Shown: piece by piece, positions 1 through 7,413 of the stretch
Layout of the letters: every line of letters starts with the position of its first letter
Numbering within the stretch: position 1 is the stretch's first letter
DNA from: Candidatus Saccharimonadota bacterium
GTDB taxonomy: Bacteria; Patescibacteriota; Saccharimonadia; Saccharimonadales; Saccharimonadaceae
Assembly: GCA_017514675.1 (NCBI GenBank)
Contig: JAFWIY010000005.1
Coordinates: forward strand, 1-47,527
Reading direction: 5' to 3'
Length of the DNA: 47,527 bases
Position numbers and translations under genes: made by a program
The notes under the pieces: generated by a model
Databases searched by the model: none
Told to the model about the DNA's origin: nothing
The model's input: only the letters and a program-made list of their open reading frames with translations

Positions 1-1
1 C

Positions 2-1852
2 ACCATTCTCACTAGTCTTTCTTTTGTTTCATTTCTATTTCTTGCATCTTCTTCTATCTTTGCCTCAGACCATGTCTCTAATGTCTCAGTTACAGTACCA
101 GTATCGTGTAATATTAGTAGCACTCTAGATGCTGCTCATACTGCTACTATTAACCCAGGACAAGTAAAAGCAGATATTGGTACTACTACCTTCAAAGTAT
201 TCTGTAATGATAATACAGGCTATGCTATCTATGCTATAGGCTATAGTAATGATGAGTATGGTAATACTAATATGTTACCTGCTAGCTCTAGCTCTACTAA
301 CCCTGGTTCTTCCACTAACCCTAGTATAGTGACTGGTACTGCTACGAGTGGAGATACGAGTAACTGGGGCATGAAGATTACTCCAGTAGATGGTACCTAT
401 AAGCCTACTATAGAAAGTGATACCAATGGTTCATTTACTAACTATCATATAGTACCAGACACTTATACCAAAGTAGCTACCCTTACTACTAATACAGACT
501 TTACTATAGGTTCATCCTTCCAGTCTACCTATAGAGTTTTTGTTTCCCAAACCCAGCCTGCGGATACTTATACTGGGAAGGTTAAATATACTTTAGTTCA
601 TCCGAATGACACTAAACCACCCGAAGATCCACGCTTTATTGCTAATCTAGACACTGGCCAAACCGTAAACCGAAAACTCAAAAGATTGGCTGGTAATAGT
701 TCGGCTACATACGACACTCAAGACAACGGCATCACCGCTCTAGTTCGCTCTGACACTTTACCAAGTGATTTTACCCCTACTACAGCTAATACTATTTCCA
801 CCACTTCTTCCGGAAAACCAATCTATGCTTGGTATGATTCTACTAATAAAACTATCTACTATTATTCTGAAGCTACAACCATTAAAATGAACCAGAACTC
901 TAGCTATTTCTTCAGTCGCATGATGGCCCTATCTGATCTCTCCACCATCTCTTCCTGGAACACTTCTAGTGTGACGTATATGTCTGATATGTTCCGCGAT
1001 GCCGGCTACAATGCCACCACCTTTACTCTAGACCTCTCCTCATGGAACACTTCCAGCGTGACGGATATGTCTAATATGTTCTACTATGCTGGCTACAATG
1101 CTACCACCTTTACTCTAGACCTCTCCTCTTGGGACACTTCTAGTGTGACGAGGATGTCTCATATGTTCTACTCTGCCGGCTACAATGCTACCACCTTTAC
1201 TCTAGACCTCTCCTCTTGGGACACTTCTAGTGTGACGAGGATGACTCTGATGTTCTCCCTTGCCGGATACAGCGCCACCACCTTTACTCTAGACCTCTCC
1301 TCCTGGAACACTTCTAGTGTGACGACTATGTATTGCATGTTCTGCTATGCCGGCTACAATGCCACTACCTTTGCTCTAGACCTCTCTTCTTGGGACACTT
1401 CTAAAGTGACGGAAATGACTTGCATGTTCGAGGATGCCGGCTACAGTGCCACCACCTGGTCTATTGGTGATCTCTCTTCCTGGAACACTTCTAGCGTGAC
1501 GAATATGTCTAATATGTTCAACTCTGCCGGCTACAGCGCCACCACCTTTACTCTAGACCTCTCCTCCTGGGACACTTCTAGTGTGACGAGGATGACTAAT
1601 ATGTTCTTCAATGCCGGCTACAAAGCCACCACCTTTACTCTAGACCTCTCCTCCTGGGATACTTCTAGTGTGACGGATATGTCTTATATGTTCTACTCTG
1701 CCGGCTACAGGGCCACCACCTGGTCTGTTACTATTCCAAAAACCAATAAAGGTAGTACCCCAATTACAAATACTACAACAAGACTGTATGGTAATACCGC
1801 TTCGGTTTACGCTACACCACGATCAGGCAAGTCCTTTACGCTTGCAAATTAA
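2..1852 (+). CDS. BspA-like surface protein with DUF285 repeats, 5' end outside window
   Basis: The reading frame is open to the window edge, so the ATG at 272 is internal and the true start lies upstream. The first visible residues form a hydrophobic stretch ending in a small-residue site (SSSIFA, then SDHVS), which looks like the end of a signal peptide. Nine tandem repeats of 29 residues (87 bp) follow, each carrying the pattern W-[ND]-T-S-x-V-T-x-M-x-x-M-F and A-G-Y-x-A-T-T. This is the DUF285 / BspA-type leucine-rich-like repeat of bacterial surface proteins. The protein is rich in Thr and Ser. No LPXTG motif or C-terminal membrane segment is visible after the repeats. A role in adhesion to a host cell is inference from the family. 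The nearly identical repeats favour copy-number change by recombination. Confidence 0.85.
   Translation, partial: TILTSLSFVSFLFLASSSIFASDHVSNVSVTVPVSCNISSTLDAAHTATINPGQVKADIGTTTFKVFCNDNTGYAIYAIGYSNDEYGNTNMLPASSSSTNPGSSTNPSIVTGTATSGDTSNWGMKITPVDGTYKPTIESDTNGSFTNYHIVPDTYTKVATLTTNTDFTIGSSFQSTYRVFVSQTQPADTYTGKVKYTLVHPNDTKPPEDPRFIANLDTGQTVNRKLKRLAGNSSATYDTQDNGITALVRSDTLPSDFTPTTANTISTTSSGKPIYAWYDSTNKTIYYYSEATTIKMNQNSSYFFSRMMALSDLSTISSWNTSSVTYMSDMFRDAGYNATTFTLDLSSWNTSSVTDMSNMFYYAGYNATTFTLDLSSWDTSSVTRMSHMFYSAGYNATTFTLDLSSWDTSSVTRMTLMFSLAGYSATTFTLDLSSWNTSSVTTMYCMFCYAGYNATTFALDLSSWDTSKVTEMTCMFEDAGYSATTWSIGDLSSWNTSSVTNMSNMFNSAGYSATTFTLDLSSWDTSSVTRMTNMFFNAGYKATTFTLDLSSWDTSSVTDMSYMFYSAGYRATTWSVTIPKTNKGSTPITNTTTRLYGNTASVYATPRSGKSFTLAN
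941..1730 (+). repeat. 87-bp tandem coding repeats (nine DUF285 units)
   Basis: Nine in-frame copies with a period of 87 bp; for example, the CTAGAC landmark recurs at 1028 and 1115. Units differ mainly at the codons around the variable M-x-x-M-F positions, while the flanking codons are nearly unchanged, which suggests recent duplication or gene conversion among units. Confidence 0.85.
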
Positions 1853-1900
1853 TATAAATCAAATTTTCTAGGTCAAGTTTTCCTATTGCGCTCTTTTCCC

Positions 1901-1952
1901 GCGTTTGTCGCGACGAGTCTTAGTAGCCTTCACCTGCCCCGCCGACAAACGC
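1901..1952. repeat. Intergenic inverted repeat (10-bp arms)
   Basis: The arms GCGTTTGTCG (1901-1910) and CGACAAACGC (1943-1952) are perfectly complementary and enclose 32 nt. There is no T run on either side, so it is not a classical terminator. It lies in the 196-bp gap after the surface protein. It may be a small relative of the palindromic elements elsewhere in the window, but I see no convincing shared core. Confidence 0.5.
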
Positions 1953-2048
1953 CCGAGTTGGTATTAAAGCCTAACCACTTTAGATCTAATCATAACCGAG
2001 AGAAAGGGTGTTGAATTTATTTTTCATCTATGGTAGTATTTCGCCACG

Positions 2049-2441
2049 ATGAAAAATAATTATAAATTAATAATTCCAAAAGAGCTAATTAAAGAAATAG
2101 ATTTAAAAGAAATATCTGCTGCTGAAATACTCATGGAATATTTTAAAACTGATATAAGTTTTATACGTAGATCTAATCATAAAACACCAGACTTTGAAAT
2201 CAACGGTCTTCGTTGGGAGCTCAAGAGTCCGACTGGTTCTGGTAAACATAATATCCAACATAATATGCAGGATGCAGCATTGCAGTCAGAGAATATTATT
2301 ATTGATGGTAGAAAATCTAAAATTCACCCGATTAGGCTAAGAAATGAAGCGAAGTATCAATTTGAAATTATTAAGAGCCTAAAACGTGTCCTTATAATTA
2401 CAAAGTCAAAAAAAGTTCTTGAAATTAACCGAAAGAAATGA
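2049..2441 (+). CDS. Small CdiA_C-like (tRNase-fold) nuclease domain protein
   Basis: A 130-aa protein made almost entirely of one domain. The central part reads PDFEINGLRWELKSPTGSGK and is followed by a Q-x-A-x-x-Q-S-x-N-I-I-I-D pattern. That layout (D, then W-E-x-K, then a basic helix and a hydrophobic strand) matches the CdiA C-terminal tRNA nuclease family (PF18451-like), a PD-(D/E)xK-type fold. Likely catalytic residues are the Asp of PDF and the Glu and Lys of WELK. No signal peptide, secretion domain or immunity gene is seen next to it. The gene is AT-rich compared with its neighbours and has no clear Shine-Dalgarno sequence. It could be a toxin, a stress nuclease or a captured mobile-element gene. 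The family assignment is from memory of the motif. Confidence 0.6.
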   Translation: MKNNYKLIIPKELIKEIDLKEISAAEILMEYFKTDISFIRRSNHKTPDFEINGLRWELKSPTGSGKHNIQHNMQDAALQSENIIIDGRKSKIHPIRLRNEAKYQFEIIKSLKRVLIITKSKKVLEINRKK

Positions 2442-2456
2442 TACTATATAATTATT

Positions 2457-2506
2457 GAAAGTTCGTCAGGCAGCGTTGCAACGCAGGATCGGGACTTTCT
2501 TTTTTA
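2457..2506 (+). terminator. Rho-independent terminator, nested hairpin
   Basis: The outer stem GAAAGTTC / GGGACTTTC encloses a perfect inner palindrome GCGTTGCAACGC (2473-2484) and is followed by a run of T. It should end transcription of the CdiA_C-like gene, and it touches the stop codon of the convergent cysS. Confidence 0.75.
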
Positions 2507-3850
2507 TATTAGATATTGCCAAATTGGTCCGGACGGAGTATCTTCGACAGTAACCCCTCGGCGCTTTAATTCATCACGAATCTCATCCGAGCGCGCAAAA
2601 TCTTTATTATCACGCGCCACCTGTCGTTCAAAAATCATCCGCTTAACATCTTCGCTTACATCTGGCGTATCGGCAATCAAATTTAATCCAAACAACTCAT
2701 CCACCTTTTCCCAATCCTCCATCATTAGCTCCGAAGTATCAATAATCGCAAACGCCTCCGGCGAACCAAGATTATTATTGACCGCATCAACGATTTTCAT
2801 CATAGCCTCATTATTATTAGCAATCTCCCGTTGATAGCAAAGCGCGATGCGATTTCGCCAATTTAGCCTGCGCTGTTTTGCCGCTTCTAAACTATCAAAC
2901 GTAAAATTCCGCGTACCTTGATAATGCCCGGCAAGAACCCACATCTTAAAGTCCATCGGCGAAAACCCTCGCTCAGCCAAATCAGAAAGACTATAAACAT
3001 TCCCTAGCGACTTTGAAATCTTCTCCCCCTCAATCGTAATAAAATCACAGTGCATCCAATACTTAGAAAGTTCCCGGCCAGTCATCGCATAAGTTTGTGC
3101 AATTTCATTGGTATGATGAATCGGGATATGATCAATTCCTCCGGTATGAATATCAATCGGCGAGCCTAGCTCTTTGTCAATAATTACCGAGCACTCTAGA
3201 TGCCACCCTGGATATCCCGGTCGCCCAAGATAATCCCACCGCATCGCATGCTTTTCGCCCGGCTGAATAAACTTCCATACCGCAAAGTCTGACACATTCC
3301 TCTTTTCATCCGAAAACCCCACTCTCGCTCCGGCTTTTAAGCCATCCAAATCAAGCTTTGCAAATTCCGCATAGCCCGGAAACTTAGATGTATCATAATA
3401 TACCCCATCGGCAGTTTCGTAAGTAAACCCGCCTGCGGTCATTGTATCTACCGCACGTTTATCATCCTCAATATAATCCGTCGCTCGCGCAACCACATCT
3501 GGCTCAACCAACTGTAGCGCTCGGAAATTCCGCATAAAGTCATCGCCATAAAATTTAGCAATTTCATCTACGCTTTTACCTTCGCGCCGCGAAGTCTTTT
3601 CAAACTTATCTTCACCTTCATCCGCATCTGAAACTAGATGCCCTACATCCGTAAAATTAAGCACCCGCCGCACCTTATACCCATCAGCTTTCAAGGTCCG
3701 CACCAACAAATCCCAATAAATATACGCCGCGTAATTTCCAATATGCTGAAAATCATAAACCGTCGGCCCACAAGTATAAATCTTCACAATCTCGCCAAGC
3801 GGCTTAAACTCTTCCAGCTTCTTATCTGCCGTATTGTATATTTTAAGCAT
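2504..3850 (-). CDS. cysS: Cysteinyl-tRNA synthetase
   Basis: Class I aminoacyl-tRNA synthetase that charges tRNA-Cys in the cytoplasm. The HIGN signature is at residues 36-39 and the KMSKS-type loop KISKS at 277-281. The catalytic zinc ligands expected for this enzyme are present: Cys27, Cys220 in HLEC, a His in HIPIHH (about 245) and Glu249. At 448 aa it is a normal length. The start overlaps the stop of the upstream alpha/beta hydrolase by 8 bp, so it is the last gene of a three-gene operon led by the DHH phosphoesterase. Its stop codon abuts a terminator hairpin of the convergent gene. Confidence 0.97.
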   Translation of the reverse strand: MLKIYNTADKKLEEFKPLGEIVKIYTCGPTVYDFQHIGNYAAYIYWDLLVRTLKADGYKVRRVLNFTDVGHLVSDADEGEDKFEKTSRREGKSVDEIAKFYGDDFMRNFRALQLVEPDVVARATDYIEDDKRAVDTMTAGGFTYETADGVYYDTSKFPGYAEFAKLDLDGLKAGARVGFSDEKRNVSDFAVWKFIQPGEKHAMRWDYLGRPGYPGWHLECSVIIDKELGSPIDIHTGGIDHIPIHHTNEIAQTYAMTGRELSKYWMHCDFITIEGEKISKSLGNVYSLSDLAERGFSPMDFKMWVLAGHYQGTRNFTFDSLEAAKQRRLNWRNRIALCYQREIANNNEAMMKIVDAVNNNLGSPEAFAIIDTSELMMEDWEKVDELFGLNLIADTPDVSEDVKRMIFERQVARDNKDFARSDEIRDELKRRGVTVEDTPSGPIWQYLI

Positions 3851-4577
3851 TAAGTACCTCCTCCAAAACTTCTCTTACTTTATTATACTTATCACGCGTT
3901 ACGCCATGCCGGCCAATCGTTTTAATCGCCGAAATATATTTCGCGTTATCTTTTAGAAGCTTCGGATAATTATATGCTGCTATCAGTTGGTCTTCGTTGC
4001 CGTAAATCATCACTGTGCGGGTTTTTAGTTCGGCCAAAGTCTTATAGTTCTTAGGATTTTCTACAATTTTCGCCATCGAATTTATAAACATCTTGTCCTT
4101 CAAAATCCCTGGATTTTTCAGCGCTACAGCTTTCTTAAACGCTTCCATCCCAGCCTTAAACGCTGGATTTTTCAAATCCTCCGGCGTATAAACCGGCGCC
4201 GAAACCAAAATCAGCTTCTTGATAGATTTCTTGTACGTATCAGCATATTTTGTTACGATAAAAGACCCTAGCGAATGACCCACTAGAACCAGCGGCGTAT
4301 CTAACTTTAATTTCAAAATCGCATTATGAAGCGCCTCAATCTGCTCTTTATAATCATATTCCAACTTGTCGCTTTTTACTGATTTTCCACTCCCAAGCAA
4401 ATCAAAAGTTACAAATCGCACATTTTTGAGCGACACCGTACCCTCTAGATATGCCAAAGCATTATTATAAGTCGTAGAGTCCGAAGCAATCCCATGAATC
4501 AAAACCACTGTCAGCTCCGGCTTCTTACTCGCCGAAAAATCGTGTGTCTTTTTTAAAATCAATTTCTTACTCAACAT
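3843..4577 (-). CDS. Alpha/beta hydrolase
   Basis: A 244-aa serine hydrolase of the alpha/beta fold. The HG oxyanion motif is VLIHGIAS near the N-terminus, the nucleophile elbow is GHSLGS, the probable acid is the Asp in GNEDQ, and the catalytic His is in GRHGV near the C-terminus. No signal peptide or membrane segment is seen, so it should be cytoplasmic. The substrate cannot be deduced. Translation is probably coupled: it overlaps the DHH gene before it (11 bp) and cysS after it (8 bp). Confidence 0.85.
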   Translation of the reverse strand: MLSKKLILKKTHDFSASKKPELTVVLIHGIASDSTTYNNALAYLEGTVSLKNVRFVTFDLLGSGKSVKSDKLEYDYKEQIEALHNAILKLKLDTPLVLVGHSLGSFIVTKYADTYKKSIKKLILVSAPVYTPEDLKNPAFKAGMEAFKKAVALKNPGILKDKMFINSMAKIVENPKNYKTLAELKTRTVMIYGNEDQLIAAYNYPKLLKDNAKYISAIKTIGRHGVTRDKYNKVREVLEEVLNA

Positions 4578-5550
4578 TTCCTAAAAGCTCCGGCACTATT
4601 TTCACTAATTCCCGCACTACTTCCTCGTAGCTAGTGTCATAAGTTCTAAACCCAGCCGCCATCGGATGCCCGCCACCGCCAAAATACCCGGCAATCTTTT
4701 CAGCAATTGGCGCATCCGAAGCCGTGCGGATTTTGCCAGTCACTTTACCGTCTGGATAAGTCTTCACCGCTACCGCCACGCGCACCCCCTCCACTAGCCG
4801 CATCTCTTCCAAAATCAACACATTCGGATTATATTCATCCGAATATTCCCGAATATCATCCCATGGAATGTGTACAGTCGCCAGCTCGCCATCTAGCGAA
4901 TATTCAATTCGCTTTATAAGATCTGCTTTATAATCCAAAATCCGCGGCGATTTCTTCATGAATTCCCGCCGCCTATCTTCTAGCTCCGAAATATTCGCTC
5001 CAAGCCTGGTCAGCTCTGCTGCGATTTCAAAAGTTTCCGCCGTGACACTTGAACTAGTTAACCCCAAAGTATCTGACAAAATCCCCTGAAAAATCGCCTC
5101 CGCCGCTTCTTTTGAAATCGCAAGCTTTTCTGCTTTTGCAATACGATATATTACTTCCGCACAAGCTGGCACCACCTCGATAATACTCTCATGCGGGAAA
5201 CTTAAATCATCTTCCGTTTCATGATGATCGATTACAAGTACCGGCGCCGAATATAAACGATTACGAATCGCTGTATCATCTAAGAGTTTAGACAGCAAAA
5301 CCTCTGCCGCCGTGTCTACGATAATATACCCATCCGCCTTAAAATCAAATTCATTAGAAACCCTGGACCAATCCGCAAAATAATGCAGATATTTTGGGAT
5401 ATCTACCGGACAGTACAAAGATATCTCTTTTTCTGACAACAAATAATCTAACGCAATCGCACTCGCCAAAGAATCCCCATCCGGATTCTCGGCTTGAATC
5501 ACGCAAATCTTTTGCTTGCCTACTAAAAAATCACTAAATTTATTATACAT
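4567..5550 (-). CDS. DHH/DHHA1 phosphoesterase, NrnA-like
   Basis: A 327-aa member of the DHH family, which includes nanoRNase/pAp phosphatase NrnA and single-domain relatives of RecJ and GdpP. Motif I is NPDGDS at residues 22-27, the middle Asp is in IIVDT (about 80), the DHH triad is at 108-110, and the DHHA1 substrate loop GGGGHPMAAG is near 291-300. The likely role is hydrolysis of very short RNAs and/or pAp; cyclic dinucleotide cleavage is an alternative. The start follows a TATAAT box with a 6-nt gap, so the message should be leaderless. First gene of an operon with the hydrolase and cysS. Confidence 0.88.
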   Translation of the reverse strand: MYNKFSDFLVGKQKICVIQAENPDGDSLASAIALDYLLSEKEISLYCPVDIPKYLHYFADWSRVSNEFDFKADGYIIVDTAAEVLLSKLLDDTAIRNRLYSAPVLVIDHHETEDDLSFPHESIIEVVPACAEVIYRIAKAEKLAISKEAAEAIFQGILSDTLGLTSSSVTAETFEIAAELTRLGANISELEDRRREFMKKSPRILDYKADLIKRIEYSLDGELATVHIPWDDIREYSDEYNPNVLILEEMRLVEGVRVAVAVKTYPDGKVTGKIRTASDAPIAEKIAGYFGGGGHPMAAGFRTYDTSYEEVVRELVKIVPELLGNVE

Positions 5551-5556
5551 ACATTC

Positions 5557-5562
5557 ATTATA
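5557..5562 (-). promoter_or_regulatory. -10 box, leaderless start of DHH gene
   Basis: TATAAT on the minus strand ends 6 nt before the ATG at 5550. The upstream DNA is the left outer arm of the palindromic element 5566-5725. No -35 hexamer close to TTGACA is visible. Confidence 0.7.
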
Positions 5563-5565
5563 ACA

Positions 5566-5725
5566 CGACTATATGTTTTATTTTATGAGTATTGAGCAAG
5601 CCCAAGAAGTAAATTATAATTTTACAAGTCGAGTACGAAACTGTAATTTCGGCGCAGACTTGCCTAAAATTATAATTTACTTCCTGGCGCGCAGCGAAGC
5701 ACGAATAAAATAAAACCATATAGTC
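5566..5725. repeat. Palindromic element type I, copy A
   Basis: A 160-bp element between two divergent genes. Outer arms 5566-5585 and 5705-5725 are complementary apart from one bulged base. Inner arms 5606-5624 and 5665-5683 form a perfect stem of about 19 bp, and CAAGT (5625-5629) pairs with ACTTG (5658-5662). The central core 5631-5657 begins GAGTACGAAACTG and ends TTTCGGCGCAG. It matches the core of copy B at 37953-37980 (minus strand) at 27 of 27 positions with one base inserted in B. Stem sequences differ completely between the copies but keep pairing. It lies exactly between two divergent -10 boxes. Confidence 0.88.
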
Positions 5726-5734
5726 GTTTTATGA

Positions 5735-5740
5735 TAAAAT
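5735..5740 (+). promoter_or_regulatory. -10 box, leaderless start of yqeG-like gene
   Basis: TAAAAT ends 6 nt before the ATG at 5747. The sequence just upstream is the right outer arm of element A, so both divergent promoters have nearly the same upstream sequence. Confidence 0.65.
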
Positions 5741-5746
5741 ATTTAT

Positions 5747-6178
5747 ATGACTATTTTTAAAGCAGACAAAAAATTTGAACGGTTTGAGGATGTCACTCCG
5801 GAAATTTTGAAAAAAGAAAACGTCAAACTACTTTTGTGCGACCTTGATAATACTCTTAGGCTCCACTCCGAAAAAGAGCCTGCCGAAGAATTACGAAAAT
5901 GGATCAAAGCCTGCAAAAAAGCCGGTGTCAAAATCGCAATTGTTTCTAATAACGGCCGCAAAAAAATGATGTTAGAATTTTGCGAGCCAATTGATGTGCC
6001 ATGTGTTTGGTGGGCTTGGAAACCTCGCAGCACCAAACTCACCGAGGCCATGAAAGAACATGGCGTAAAACCCGCCGAAACTGTCATGCTCGGCGACAAG
6101 TGGACTACCGATGTGCTCGCAGCGCACTTTGCCGGCGTTCGCGCCTGGAAAGTTGAGCACAGGAAATATATCGTATGA
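5747..6178 (+). CDS. YqeG-family HAD phosphatase (probable phosphatidylglycerophosphatase)
   Basis: A 143-aa HAD IIIA-type phosphatase. Motif I is DLDNTL (nucleophile Asp and acid/base Asp), motif II is the Ser of VSNN, and motif IV is GDKWTTD. The family contains YqeG and the yeast/plant Gep4-type phosphatidylglycerophosphate phosphatases. Its stop overlaps the pgsA start (ATGA), and pgsA makes phosphatidylglycerophosphate. I therefore infer that it removes the phosphate to give phosphatidylglycerol. No membrane segment is seen. Start chosen at the ATG 6 nt after TAAAAT (leaderless). Confidence 0.85.
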   Translation: MTIFKADKKFERFEDVTPEILKKENVKLLLCDLDNTLRLHSEKEPAEELRKWIKACKKAGVKIAIVSNNGRKKMMLEFCEPIDVPCVWWAWKPRSTKLTEAMKEHGVKPAETVMLGDKWTTDVLAAHFAGVRAWKVEHRKYIV

Positions 6179-6711
6179 CCGGTCCAACAATACTTACTAT
6201 TATTAGAATGTTTCTCTCAATTCTATTTTTATTTTTTGTGCTCCTACCGGGCACTTGGGCTAAAATTACAGCTTTGGTCATTTTTATCATCGCTTCTATC
6301 ACCGACTTAATTGATGGCAAATGGGCCCGCAAGAAAAAACTCGTTACCGACCTCGGCGCTTTTCTAGACCCCATCGCCGACAAAATGCTTACTAGCCTAG
6401 CCTTCCTCGCTCTCACATACTTGAATATAGTCCCAATCTGGGTCTTCGCCATCATTCTAGTTCGCGACTTCGCAGTAGATGGCATGCGCATGATGGCTGC
6501 CAAAAAGAAATTCACCATCGCCGCCTCCATTTACGGCAAACTCAAAACTACCACTCAGATGGTTGCGCTAATTATTTTGCTATTAAATCTTATTATTAAC
6601 TTAGAACCACTCGCCATTATTGGCAATATCGCACTTTACCTTGCACTGGCTCTTACTATCATTTCTGGCGCCGATTACCTTATAAAAGGCAAGAAATTAA
6701 TAACAAAATAG
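6175..6711 (+). CDS. pgsA: CDP-diacylglycerol--glycerol-3-phosphate 3-phosphatidyltransferase
   Basis: Integral membrane enzyme of 178 aa that joins CDP-diacylglycerol and glycerol-3-phosphate. The CDP-alcohol phosphotransferase signature D-G-x2-A-R-x8-G-x3-D-x3-D is complete: DGKWARKKKLVTDLGAFLDP continuing to IADK. Several hydrophobic helices fit the family. It overlaps the YqeG-like gene by 4 bp (ATGA). Its 3' end overlaps the convergent cdsA by 32 bp, so the two genes cannot have a terminator between them. A phosphatidylinositol- or other head-group synthase of the same superfamily cannot be excluded. Confidence 0.9.
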   Translation: MTGPTILTIIRMFLSILFLFFVLLPGTWAKITALVIFIIASITDLIDGKWARKKKLVTDLGAFLDPIADKMLTSLAFLALTYLNIVPIWVFAIILVRDFAVDGMRMMAAKKKFTIAASIYGKLKTTTQMVALIILLLNLIINLEPLAIIGNIALYLALALTIISGADYLIKGKKLITK

Positions 6712-7366
6712 TCGCTGCAAACGCCGTAGAATCAATCCGGTCTAGAAATCCACCGTGTCCCTCCGAGCCACCCACTAAAAGCTCCAACCCACGAAAATAT
6801 TTATTTTTTATCAATATCTCATTAGAATCTTTTACCTCGAACTGTCGCTTTAAGTAACTCTCAAACAAATCACCCGCTAATGCCAGCGGCGCACAAAGCA
6901 GATACATCCAGTCGGTTGCTAGAGCCCCTCTAACTGCAATCAAAATAGACACCATACAAAACGCCGAGGCAATACCGAGTATTGTCCCCTCCCAGGTTTT
7001 ATTTTTAGAAATCTTCGGAAATGGCCGCGATTTTTTAAACACTTTCCCGCCAAATAGTTTTCCAAAAAGATAAGCAAAAATATCATACCCTGGCACACCA
7101 AGAATAATATACCAAAAATGCGCCGGGTCAATCTTAGCTACAAATACCGTACTCCAAACCAAAAACAAAATTTCTAGCCCCGCTAAGAAAAATTGTCTAG
7201 ATTTACGCTTATTTTTAAAAAAACTAATCAGCTCAATCAACGAAATAAAAGCAAAGAAGCCATAGATAATTTTAAATGGTATCGCATCAAAAGTATACAG
7301 CGCCACGATTGCCACCACGAACATCGCCACCCCTACAATCACCCGCACTCTAAAATTCTTATCCAT
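6680..7366 (-). CDS. cdsA: Phosphatidate cytidylyltransferase
   Basis: Multi-pass membrane enzyme of 228 aa that makes CDP-diacylglycerol, the substrate of pgsA on the opposite strand. The CDS signature is present in two parts: S-Y-L-K-R-x4-K-D-S (about residues 169-180) and GHGGFLDRIDS (about 202-212). Between them lie about 20 residues (NEILIKNKYFRGLELLVGGS) where most homologues have about 4, so this copy carries an insertion next to the catalytic motif. It is shorter at the N-terminus than E. coli CdsA, like many small-genome versions. The start follows TATAAT by 6 nt (leaderless). Confidence 0.9.
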   Translation of the reverse strand: MDKNFRVRVIVGVAMFVVAIVALYTFDAIPFKIIYGFFAFISLIELISFFKNKRKSRQFFLAGLEILFLVWSTVFVAKIDPAHFWYIILGVPGYDIFAYLFGKLFGGKVFKKSRPFPKISKNKTWEGTILGIASAFCMVSILIAVRGALATDWMYLLCAPLALAGDLFESYLKRQFEVKDSNEILIKNKYFRGLELLVGGSEGHGGFLDRIDSTAFAATILLLISCLL

Positions 7367-7372
7367 ACTTAT

Positions 7373-7378
7373 ATTATA
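7373..7378 (-). promoter_or_regulatory. -10 box, leaderless start of cdsA
   Basis: TATAAT on the minus strand ends 6 nt before the ATG at 7366. Confidence 0.7.
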
Positions 7379-7401
7379 ACACCATTTCGCCCTAAAGATG
7401 G

Positions 7402-7407
7402 TAAAAT
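7402..7407 (+). promoter_or_regulatory. -10 box, leaderless start of acyl-activating enzyme
   Basis: TAAAAT ends 6 nt before the ATG at 7414. The cdsA and ligase promoters are back to back within 50 bp. Confidence 0.65.
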
Positions 7408-7413
7408 AATTAT

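Noticed and set aside
941-1730. Regular 87-bp repeats as a CRISPR or satellite
   Set aside because: The units are coding, contiguous and encode DUF285 repeats; there are no spacers.
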